From assembly GCA_031285115.1 (NCBI GenBank), contig JAITWU010000120.1, positions 1 through 9,797 of the forward strand: a stretch of 9,797 nt of DNA. Direction: 5' to 3'. Position 1 is the stretch's first letter; each line of letters begins with the position of its first letter. This document shows, one piece after another, positions 1 to 6,346 of this stretch. Position numbers and translations under genes: made by a program. Source of the DNA: Azonexus sp. (GTDB taxonomy: Bacteria > Pseudomonadota > Gammaproteobacteria > Burkholderiales > Rhodocyclaceae). The notes below the pieces were generated by a model. It did no database searches. It was not told the origin of the DNA and worked only from the letters and a program-made list of their open reading frames with translations.

Positions 1-5
1 GGCGA

Positions 6-49
6 GAAGTTCCTCCCCTCTCCCACTTGTGGGAGAGGGGCGGAACTTC
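6..49. repeat. Imperfect palindrome with CCCTCTCCC/GGGAGAGGG core, upstream of hscA
   Basis: Seen directly: the arms CCCCTCTCCCAC (15-26) and GTGGGAGAGGGG (29-40) are perfectly complementary around a TT loop. One mismatch (T14/C41) separates them from a further 8-bp outer stem, GAAGTTCC (6-13) with GGAACTTC (42-49). Immediately downstream CCCCC (49-53) and GGGGG (60-64) can form another small stem. The core matches the inverted repeats inside mfd at 8780-8879, so this looks like a dispersed intergenic repeat (REP-like or MITE-like) of this genome. In RNA it would be a very stable hairpin in the leader of hscA. There is no T-tract after it, so it is not a normal intrinsic terminator. Whether it affects expression of the distal isc genes is unknown. 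Confidence 0.8.
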
Positions 50-113
50 CCCCAGCCCAGGGGGCGGGCGGGGTTTATTCAACAACTTTCTAACCTGTGA
101 TACCCAATTAAAC

Positions 114-2006
114 ATGGCCCTGTTTCAAATCGCCGAACCCGGCGAATCTGCTGCGCCGCATGAGCACAAGCTGGCGATTGGCATCGACCTCGGCACCACC
201 AATTCGCTGGTCGCCACGGTGCAGAGCGGTCTTGCCGTCTGTCTCAACGACCCGTGCGGGCGGCCTTTGCTGCCCTCCGTCGTGCGTTACCATGCCGACG
301 GCTCGACCGAAGTTGGTTTTGCGGCGCAAAAAAACCAGACGCTCGATCCGCGTCACACCATCGTTTCGGTCAAGCGTCTCATGGGCCGCGAACAGAAGGA
401 CATCGCCCATATCGAAGCGATGCCTTACGAGTTCGTCGAAGCGGCGGGCATGGTCAAGCTGCGCACCCCGGCGGGCGTCAAAAGCCCGGTCGAAATTTCG
501 GCGGAAATTTTGAAGGCGCTCAAAAGCCGCGCCGAAGCCGCTTTATTTGGCGAACACGGCGGCGAGCTGGTCGGCGCGGTGATTACCGTCCCCGCGTATT
601 TTGATGACGCCCAGCGCCAGGCGACCAAGGATGCCGCTCGCCTGGCCGGATTGAACGTGCTGCGTCTGCTGAACGAGCCGACCGCCGCCGCCATTGCCTA
701 CGGCCTCGACAATGCCGCCGAAGGCGTTTATGCCGTTTATGACTTGGGCGGCGGCACTTTCGATATTTCCATCCTCAAGCTGACCAAGGGCGTTTTTGAA
801 GTGCTGGCGACCGGCGGCGATTCGGCGCTCGGCGGCGATGATTTCGATCACCGCATCTATTGCTGGGTGGTCGAACAGGCCCGCCTGCAACCGCTGACGC
901 CGGAAGACGCCCGGCTCTTGATGATGTGCAGCCGCGAAGCCAAGGAATTTCTCACCCTGAACCCGGAAGCGCGGCTCACCGCCCGCCTTTCGACCAGCGA
1001 ACTGGTCGATTTGAAGCTCGATGCCGCCACGTTTGCCGCCATCAGCCAGACGCTCGTCTCGAAAACCCTGCAACCCGTCAAACGGGCGCTGCGCGACGCC
1101 GGGCTGCGGGTGGAAGAAGTCAAAGGCGTGGTCATGGTTGGCGGCGCGACGCGGATGCCGCAAATCCAGAAGGCCGTTGGCGACTTCTTCCAGCAGGAGC
1201 CATTGACCAATCTCGACCCGGACAAAGTCGTGGCGCTGGGCGCGGCGACGCAGGCCAACCTGCTCGCTGGCAACAAAACCGGTCGGGATGACTGGCTGCT
1301 GCTCGATGTCATCCCGCTCTCGCTCGGCCTTGAGACGATGGGGGGGCTGACTGAAAAAGTGATTCCGCGCAATGCCACCATTCCCACCGCCCGCGCCCAG
1401 GAATTCACCACCTTCAAGGACGGGCAGACGGCGATGTCGATCCACGTCGTCCAGGGCGAGCGCGAAATGGTCGCCGACTGCCGCTCGCTCGCCCGCTTTG
1501 AACTGCGCGGCATTCCGCCGATGGTGGCGGGCGCGGCGCGGATTCGCGTGACTTTTCAGGTCGATGCCGACGGCCTGTTGTCGGTTGCCGCCCGCGAGCA
1601 GACCACCGGCGTTGAAGCCAGCGTCACCGTCAAACCCTCCTACGGCCTTTCCGACGATGAAATCGCCAGCATGTTGCAGGATTCGCTGGCCCACGCCAAA
1701 GACGACGCCATGACCCGGGCGCTACGCGAAAGCCAAGTCGAAGCCCGGCGCATGATCGAAGCGACCGAAGCGGCATTGGCTGAAGACGCGCACCTGCTCA
1801 AAACCGAAGAAATGGCCAAAATCACCGCCGCCATCGCCAAACTACGCGACGCCGCAGCGGGCGACAATCGCCGCCACATCAATATGGCGATGGACGACCT
1901 GGGTTTCGAGACCCAGGAATTCGCCCATCGGCGCATGGATCAAAGCATCAAAAAAGTGCTCTCGGGCCGCAAGGTCGATGACATCAACATGGGAGAAAAC
2001 ACATGA
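114..2006 (+). CDS. hscA: Fe-S cluster assembly chaperone HscA (Hsp70 family)
   Basis: HscA is the specialised cytosolic Hsp70 that, with the J-protein HscB, binds the scaffold IscU and uses ATP hydrolysis to drive Fe-S cluster transfer to acceptor proteins. The 630-residue product is close to the roughly 616-620 usual for HscA. The N-terminus [16 protein letters not shown] is the HscA-specific leader. The ATPase domain shows IDLGTTNS (24-31), DLGGGTFD (210-217) and [11 protein letters not shown] (339-349). The linker [11 protein letters not shown] (398-408) opens the substrate-binding domain (to about 510), and a helical lid follows to the C-terminus, which ends with the typical RRMDQS stretch (607-611). 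The ATG at 114 is chosen because it gives this conserved leader. The frame stays open upstream to base 3, but that part is translated repeat. No clear Shine-Dalgarno precedes the ATG. The stop overlaps the fdx start by four bases. hscB would be expected upstream but is not in the window. Confidence 0.97.
   Translation: MALFQIAEPGESAAPHEHKLAIGIDLGTTNSLVATVQSGLAVCLNDPCGRPLLPSVVRYHADGSTEVGFAAQKNQTLDPRHTIVSVKRLMGREQKDIAHIEAMPYEFVEAAGMVKLRTPAGVKSPVEISAEILKALKSRAEAALFGEHGGELVGAVITVPAYFDDAQRQATKDAARLAGLNVLRLLNEPTAAAIAYGLDNAAEGVYAVYDLGGGTFDISILKLTKGVFEVLATGGDSALGGDDFDHRIYCWVVEQARLQPLTPEDARLLMMCSREAKEFLTLNPEARLTARLSTSELVDLKLDAATFAAISQTLVSKTLQPVKRALRDAGLRVEEVKGVVMVGGATRMPQIQKAVGDFFQQEPLTNLDPDKVVALGAATQANLLAGNKTGRDDWLLLDVIPLSLGLETMGGLTEKVIPRNATIPTARAQEFTTFKDGQTAMSIHVVQGEREMVADCRSLARFELRGIPPMVAGAARIRVTFQVDADGLLSVAAREQTTGVEASVTVKPSYGLSDDEIASMLQDSLAHAKDDAMTRALRESQVEARRMIEATEAALAEDAHLLKTEEMAKITAAIAKLRDAAAGDNRRHINMAMDDLGFETQEFAHRRMDQSIKKVLSGRKVDDINMGENT
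1991..1996 (+). promoter_or_regulatory. Ribosome binding site of fdx
   Basis: GGGAGA lies six bases before the fdx ATG at 2003, inside the last codons of hscA. It supports the ATG that overlaps the hscA stop and fits translational coupling. Confidence 0.7.
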
Positions 2007-2347
2007 CCCAACTCGTTGTCCTGCCGCATCTCGACATCTGCCCGGAAGGCGCGGTCATCGACGCCGACGAAGGCAAGTCGATCTGCCTCAACCTGCTCGA
2101 AAAAGGCATCGACCTCGACCACGCCTGCGAAATGTCCTGCGCCTGCACCACCTGCCACGTCATCGTGCGCGAAGGCTTCAAGACACTCAACCCGGCGGAA
2201 GTTGAAGAAGAAGACCTGCTCGACAAAGCCTGGGGGCTGGAACCCAACTCCCGCCTCGGCTGTCAAGCCATCGTCGGCCAAACCCCGCTGGTCGTCGAAA
2301 TCCCGCGTTACAACCTCAACATGGCGAAGGAAGGGCACAAAAAATGA
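2003..2347 (+). CDS. fdx: ISC-type [2Fe-2S] ferredoxin
   Basis: This small electron carrier is thought to supply electrons for cluster assembly on IscU, working with IscS in the cytosol. The 114-residue protein closely resembles E. coli Fdx along its whole length. The ligand motif reads [11 protein letters not shown] (41-51). By family alignment the cluster ligands are C42, C48, C51 and C87 (in SRLGCQA). C46 is the conserved non-ligand cysteine. The stretch [10 protein letters not shown] (72-81) and the C-terminal [10 protein letters not shown] are also typical of the isc ferredoxins and separate this from plant-type ferredoxins. The ATG overlaps the hscA stop as ATGA, and its TGA overlaps the iscX start in the same way, so the three genes are almost certainly cotranscribed and coupled. 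The lysine-rich end (EGHKK) is slightly longer than in E. coli. Confidence 0.96.
   Translation: MTQLVVLPHLDICPEGAVIDADEGKSICLNLLEKGIDLDHACEMSCACTTCHVIVREGFKTLNPAEVEEEDLLDKAWGLEPNSRLGCQAIVGQTPLVVEIPRYNLNMAKEGHKK
2327..2335 (+). promoter_or_regulatory. Ribosome binding site of iscX
   Basis: The purine run AAGGAAGGG inside the 3' end of fdx ends eight bases before the iscX ATG at 2344. It supports this start, which overlaps the fdx stop. Confidence 0.6.
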
Positions 2348-2538
2348 AATGGACCGACATCAACGACATCGCCATCGAACTCGCCGACGCCTACCCGGAC
2401 GACAACCCGCTCAAAATCAACTTCGTCGACCTGCGCGACCGCGTCATGGCCCTGCCGGGCTTTGCTGATGACCCAAAATATTGCGGCGAGAAAATTCTCG
2501 AAGCGATTCAACAGGCGTGGATTGATGAGGTTGCGTGA
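2344..2538 (+). CDS. iscX: Fe-S cluster assembly protein IscX
   Basis: IscX is a small acidic cytosolic protein that binds the cysteine desulfurase IscS and has been proposed as a regulator or iron-loading factor in cluster assembly. The 64-residue product begins MKWTDIND and ends EKILEAIQQAWIDEVA, matching E. coli IscX (KWTDSRE; EKILEAILLVWLDEAE) nearly end to end, with the usual aspartate-rich DAYPDD segment (15-20). Length is normal for the family (about 66). It is the last gene of the operon here, as in E. coli and many proteobacteria. The start overlaps the fdx stop by four bases. The following 60 bases before the convergent neighbour contain no convincing terminator hairpin. Confidence 0.96.
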   Translation: MKWTDINDIAIELADAYPDDNPLKINFVDLRDRVMALPGFADDPKYCGEKILEAIQQAWIDEVA

Positions 2539-2598
2539 GAATAGGGCATTGGGCGGCGCGAGATAGTTAGCCATTTGGCACCCGTTTTCGATACCAAG

Positions 2599-3177
2599 TC
2601 ATGGTTCTTGGATATTTGCATCTTCAATGGCCTTCAGTGTCGAAGAAAGTAATTCCACAGGTGCATCAGGTAACGCCAAGACTTTGAACTCAATTTCGCG
2701 AGTTTTCTGTACTGTGCAATAGGTTGTATCGTTTACTGTGCCACTAACCCATCTACTGGCGGCGTAACTTGCAGCGTAGGCGACAGTTGCAGTTACCGCC
2801 TTATTGCCAGATATATTAATAGGTTGCAAATCTTTAACGATCCTGAATTCGGGAAACGGAAATACAACGCGAGCGGCTACAGCGAGACAAATTTCTGCTT
2901 CATAAGCAGCCCCTTTCTCCTTTATTCGCGCTTGAGTTTTTGTCTCGTTGGATATATCTCGAATGTGTATAAAAACTTCTATTACTTCCTGAGGAGAGCC
3001 GCTTCCATACCCCCGCGTAAGCTGATAGGTGGTTATATCTTCTAAGTGAGTAATCTTCCTTTCTGCGTAGCCGCTTGGAAAATCGACTCGGATGCCATCG
3101 TGACTAAAATCATTCGCTATAGCCGAACGTGAAGTGATAATAATGATGATTGTCTGTACAAGTAATGTTCGTATCAT
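2599..3177 (-). CDS. Hypothetical small secreted protein
   Basis: I do not recognise this 192-residue protein. It begins with a probable signal peptide: a basic MIR, a hydrophobic core with five isoleucines in a row, and a likely cleavage site after SAIA (about residue 21), leaving an N-terminus starting ND. The mature part looks like a compact mixed alpha/beta domain with no membrane segment. It has two cysteines (in EICLA and TYCTV) that could pair in the periplasm. The central YAASYAASRW stretch is alanine and aromatic rich. Base composition is roughly 43 % GC against 60-70 % in the genes on either side, and codon use is correspondingly AT-richer, suggesting later acquisition. It lies 35 bases downstream of the rhodanese gene on the same strand and ends facing iscX. 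No good Shine-Dalgarno is visible. That it is a real gene is supported by the signal peptide and the intact 579-base frame. Confidence 0.7.
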   Translation of the reverse strand: MIRTLLVQTIIIIITSRSAIANDFSHDGIRVDFPSGYAERKITHLEDITTYQLTRGYGSGSPQEVIEVFIHIRDISNETKTQARIKEKGAAYEAEICLAVAARVVFPFPEFRIVKDLQPINISGNKAVTATVAYAASYAASRWVSGTVNDTTYCTVQKTREIEFKVLALPDAPVELLSSTLKAIEDANIQEP

Positions 3178-3189
3178 AATATCGCTCGT

Positions 3190-3214
3190 AAAACGGCGGC
3201 GCGCTGCCTGTTTT
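3190..3214 (-). terminator. Possible weak terminator after the rhodanese gene
   Basis: Read on the minus strand just after the rhodanese stop, AAAAC and GTTTT pair (3210-3214 with 3190-3194). After a one-base bulge GGC/GCC extends the stem, and the right arm ends in TTTT. It resembles a bidirectional stem with a short U-run but is short and bulged. If functional it would separate the serB-rhodanese transcript from the AT-rich downstream gene. This is weak evidence. Confidence 0.25.
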
Positions 3215-3668
3215 AGCAGCTTCGATCCTTGCGGCAGGCGGCGATGGCTGGGGCGGCGGGGGTTAGTGGTCGCTGGTCGGCAAGCCAGCCTTTGATGCCG
3301 TTTTTGACGTTGTAGACCGTGGCGTAACCGGCTTCTTGCGATAGAAAGCGGCTGACTGCGCGGGTTCGGTTGCCGCTGCGGCAGATGATGGCGACGGGCT
3401 GGTTGGCGGCGGCGTAAGGTTTGATCCGTTCCAGCCAGGCAGCCGGGGTGGAATGGCCGGATGGGTCGAAAAAGGTGTTGAGATGGCTACCGGCGACGAT
3501 GCCGGTTTCTTCCCATTCCGCTTGCAGGCGGATGTCGATGAGCGGCACGCCTTTTTCGAGGAGTTTCGCCAGTTCGGCATTGTCGATGTCGATGATGTCG
3601 GCGCGGGCGGCGAGGCTGATGGCGAGCAGGCAGGCGGACAGGAGAAGCTGGCAGGGGCGAAAGTTCAT
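3213..3668 (-). CDS. Exported single-domain rhodanese-like protein
   Basis: Rhodanese domains carry sulfur as a persulfide on an active-site cysteine; the physiological substrate here is unknown. The 151-residue product starts with a signal peptide (MNFR, hydrophobic stretch to about residue 20, then ARA with predicted cleavage before D24), so it should act in the periplasm. The domain shows PLIDIRLQAEWEETG (42-56), the start of the rhodanese fold, and the active-site loop CRSGNRTR with catalytic C96. It ends with YNVKNGIKGWLAD (119-131), a common end of this fold. A short tail after the domain adds two cysteines (C145, C151), which is unusual and could allow a disulfide or persulfide relay. 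It lies 24 bases after serB on the same strand and has no clear Shine-Dalgarno, so it probably depends on readthrough from upstream. The domain call is firm; the role is not. Confidence 0.9.
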   Translation of the reverse strand: MNFRPCQLLLSACLLAISLAARADIIDIDNAELAKLLEKGVPLIDIRLQAEWEETGIVAGSHLNTFFDPSGHSTPAAWLERIKPYAAANQPVAIICRSGNRTRAVSRFLSQEAGYATVYNVKNGIKGWLADQRPLTPAAPAIAACRKDRSC

Positions 3669-3692
3669 GGCGTTCGGATGGCGCGAGGGCGC

Positions 3693-4532
<840 letters not shown>

Positions 4533-4545
4533 GTCAGGCTGGCCG

Positions 4546-4998
4546 TCACAGTTGGCGCTCCATGACGATATTGCTCCGCGCATAGACAGGGTGCTGCCCC
4601 GTGGACACTGTGCTGAAACCGAAATTTTTGTACAAAGCGATGGCCGCCTCAAGCGCCGTATTCGACAGGAGGTACACCGATTTGGCGCCAGCAGCGGCGG
4701 CGTGTTCGAGGGCGCGCGCCATGAGCGTGCGCCCGTGGCCTTGCCCTCGCTGGCTTGGCTCGACGGCCATGCGGGCAAGCTGGAAGCGTTCCGGGCTTTC
4801 CTTGAACAACGCGCAGACGCCGACAACCTGCCCGTCGTCGTGGAGGCTGAACACAAAACCGCCGTTCTCGATCACTTTTCCTGGATTGGCGGCGAGCGCC
4901 CGGTCCGCGTCTTCGAGCGAGAAATGTTCGGTAATCCACTGTTCATTGAGCCGGACGAACGCGGGCAGATGCGCGGCGTTGTTGATCTCTATTTTCAT
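4546..4998 (-). CDS. GNAT family N-acetyltransferase
   Basis: This is a predicted cytosolic acetyl-CoA-dependent acetyltransferase whose acceptor cannot be told from sequence. The 150 residues cover one GNAT domain. The beta-strand FQLARMAVEP (72-81) leads into the acetyl-CoA pyrophosphate loop QRGQGHGRTLM (83-93), which fits the R/Q-x-x-G-x-G/A consensus. Motif B follows as VYLLSNTALEAAIALYKNFGF (108-128), where Y123 is in the position of the usual general-acid tyrosine. The length is standard for a single-domain member. The ATG at 4998 has AGGGAG four bases upstream, a good ribosome binding site. The gene lies between the tautomerase-like gene and serB, 43 and 13 bases away. This position gives no clear hint to its substrate. 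It is not RimI-like enough for me to name it. Confidence 0.9.
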   Translation of the reverse strand: MKIEINNAAHLPAFVRLNEQWITEHFSLEDADRALAANPGKVIENGGFVFSLHDDGQVVGVCALFKESPERFQLARMAVEPSQRGQGHGRTLMARALEHAAAAGAKSVYLLSNTALEAAIALYKNFGFSTVSTGQHPVYARSNIVMERQL

Positions 4999-5000
4999 AT

Positions 5001-5048
5001 GACTCCCTGTGGTCGCCCAAGGCAGGCGCGGGGGTTTGCCCCTACGCC
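5001..5048. repeat. Repeat-like GC-rich sequence between the tautomerase and GNAT genes
   Basis: Seen directly: GGGG (5031-5034) and CCCC (5039-5042) form a stem around TTTG. It is extended after a small internal loop by GGCG (5025-5028) with CGCC (5045-5048). The hairpin spans the tautomerase stop codon. On the minus strand the gap reads TAGGGGCAAACCCC, then a GCGCCTGCC segment, then GGGCGACCACAGGG. From memory this resembles a short intergenic repeat common in proteobacterial genomes, here probably truncated at the GNAT end. Repeat membership is an inference; the hairpin is visible. Confidence 0.45.
5003..5008 (-). promoter_or_regulatory. Ribosome binding site of the GNAT gene
   Basis: On the minus strand AGGGAG lies four bases before the ATG at 4998. 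It decides the start of the acetyltransferase gene. It lies at the edge of the repeat-like sequence that fills the gap. Confidence 0.6.
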
Positions 5049-5248
5049 GATTCGCGCGCCCGGCGAACCGTTACCGATTCGCCGCCGATGCCCCAGTTGT
5101 TGGTCTCCACCTCGTCGATGACGACGACCGTGGTATTCGGGTTTTTGCCAAGCACATCGACCAGTAATTGCGTGGCGCCCGCGATCAGACGCGCTTTTTG
5201 TTCCGGGGTCGCCCCCTCACGGGTGATTTTGATATTGACGTAGGGCAT
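5042..5248 (-). CDS. 4-oxalocrotonate tautomerase family protein
   Basis: Small tautomerases of this superfamily use an N-terminal proline, exposed by removal of Met, as a general base and assemble as oligomers in the cytosol. The 68-residue product begins MPYVNIKITREG, so the catalytic Pro1 is present. The C-terminal half VVVIDEVETNNWGIGGES contains the conserved GIGGE turn. Counting from Pro1, the positions aligned by eye with Arg11 and Arg39 of Pseudomonas 4-oxalocrotonate tautomerase are not arginine, so the enzyme probably does not perform the catechol meta-cleavage reaction and its substrate is open. No meta-cleavage genes are nearby. The ATG has AAGGAAA about seven bases upstream, a strong site, and lies 18 bases after the DAHP synthase stop. 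Length is normal for the family (60-80). The family call is secure; the function is not. Confidence 0.92.
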   Translation of the reverse strand: MPYVNIKITREGATPEQKARLIAGATQLLVDVLGKNPNTTVVVIDEVETNNWGIGGESVTVRRARESA

Positions 5249-5253
5249 GGTGG

Positions 5254-5261
5254 TTTCCTTT
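5254..5261 (-). promoter_or_regulatory. Ribosome binding site of the tautomerase gene
   Basis: On the minus strand GGAAAGGAAA, with the core AAGGAAA, ends about seven bases before the ATG at 5248. It is the strongest Shine-Dalgarno of the minus-strand block. Confidence 0.65.
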
Positions 5262-5266
5262 CCGGT

Positions 5267-6346
5267 TCAGGCAAAGCGTGTCGGCAGCACATCGCGCAAC
5301 ATGATGGCGGTCTCGCGCAGGGTGGTTTCGGTGGTTTGCCAGTCGATGCAGCCATCGGTGACCGAGCAGCCGTATTTGAGTTTGGCGAGGTCGGCGGGAA
5401 TCGGCTGGTTACCGGCTTCGATGTTGGATTCGATCATGACGCCGAGGATGGATTTGTTGCCAGCGCGAATCTGATTGACGACATCGGTCATGACCAGTGG
5501 TTGCAGTTCCGGCTTTTTGAAGCTGTTGGCGTGCGAGCAGTCGACGACCAGATTGGCGGGGAGCTTGGCTTTTTTCATCGCTTCTTCGGCCACGGCGACG
5601 GAAACCGTGTCGTAATTGGGGCCGCTGTCGCCGCCGCGCAGGACGACATGGCCGTAGGCGTTGCCGGTGGTGCGGACGATGGTGACGCGGCCATCGTTGT
5701 TGAGGCCGAGGAAAGCGTGCGGTTTGGAGGCTGACAGCACGGCGTTGGTGGCGACGACGAGATCGCCGCTGGTGGCGTTTTTGAAGCCGACCGGGGTCGA
5801 TAGCCCGGAGGACATTTCGCGGTGCGTTTGCGATTCGGTGGTGCGCGCGCCAATGGCCGACCAGGTGATGAGGTCGCCGTAATACTGCGGGCCGTAAGGG
5901 TCGAGCGCCTCGGTGCCAGCGGGCAACCCCAGTTCGTTGACTTCGAGGAGGAATTGGCGGGCGCGCTCCATGCCGACATCGACGCGGAAGGAGTCGTCCA
6001 TGAAGGGATCGTTGATATAGCCTTTCCAGCCGACCGTGGTGCGCGGTTTTTCAAAATAGACGCGCATGATGATTTGCAGGGTGTCGCCGACTTCATCGGC
6101 CAGCTTTTTGAGGCGGCGGGCGTAGTCAAGCCCGGCGACCGGGTCGTGGATGGAGCAGGGGCCGACGACGACGAAAAGGCGGTGATCTTTGCGGTCGAGG
6201 ATGTTGCACAGCAACTGGCGGCCCTGGCTGACGGTGGCTTCCGCCCTGGCGGAGAGCGGCATCCGGGCGTGGATTTCGGCGGGGGTTGGCATGACGTCGA
6301 AGGCGGAGACGTTGGCGTTCTCGATGGGGGTTGGGGTTTTGTTCAT
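5267..6346 (-). CDS. aroG: 3-deoxy-7-phosphoheptulonate (DAHP) synthase, class I (AroF/AroG type)
   Basis: This enzyme condenses phosphoenolpyruvate and erythrose 4-phosphate to DAHP, the first committed step of aromatic amino acid synthesis, in the cytosol. The 359 residues match the E. coli AroF/AroG/AroH family end to end (about 350). Metal ligands by family alignment are C64 (GPCSIHDP), H272 (DCSHANS), E306 (GVMIESN) and D331 (SVTDGC). The substrate region holds KPRTTVGWKG (100-109), GARTTESQTHRE (166-177) and GFKNATSG (187-194). The DCSHANS and MIESNIEAGNQ stretches and the LDPYGPQYYGDL segment look closer to tyrosine-sensitive AroF than to AroG, so feedback type is uncertain and the symbol follows common betaproteobacterial usage. 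The start ATG shares four bases (ATGA) with the mfd stop and has no obvious Shine-Dalgarno, suggesting translation coupled to mfd. A later Met19 start would lose residues that fit the family length. Confidence 0.95.
   Translation of the reverse strand: MNKTPTPIENANVSAFDVMPTPAEIHARMPLSARAEATVSQGRQLLCNILDRKDHRLFVVVGPCSIHDPVAGLDYARRLKKLADEVGDTLQIIMRVYFEKPRTTVGWKGYINDPFMDDSFRVDVGMERARQFLLEVNELGLPAGTEALDPYGPQYYGDLITWSAIGARTTESQTHREMSSGLSTPVGFKNATSGDLVVATNAVLSASKPHAFLGLNNDGRVTIVRTTGNAYGHVVLRGGDSGPNYDTVSVAVAEEAMKKAKLPANLVVDCSHANSFKKPELQPLVMTDVVNQIRAGNKSILGVMIESNIEAGNQPIPADLAKLKYGCSVTDGCIDWQTTETTLRETAIMLRDVLPTRFA

Noticed and set aside
74..105. Possible sigma70 promoter before hscA (TTTATT ... GATACC)
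   Set aside because: The -10 match is poor and the spacing of about 20 is too long; I cannot support it.
27..113. Upstream extension of the hscA frame to a TTG at 27
   Set aside because: The added residues come from the GC-rich palindrome and do not resemble HscA, whereas [10 protein letters not shown] from the ATG at 114 is the conserved N-terminus.
543..1694. Long - strand open frame opposite hscA
   Set aside because: It is an antisense shadow of hscA with low-complexity composition and no recognisable motif.
2539..2598. Possible bidirectional terminator between iscX and the convergent gene
   Set aside because: The only stem seen is GCCA/TGGC with a two-base loop, too short and without a T-run beside it.
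4533..4856. Longer serB reading starting far upstream
   Set aside because: It would overlap most of the GNAT gene in another frame, and the added residues do not resemble SerB. The GTG at 4532 fits family length and N-terminus.
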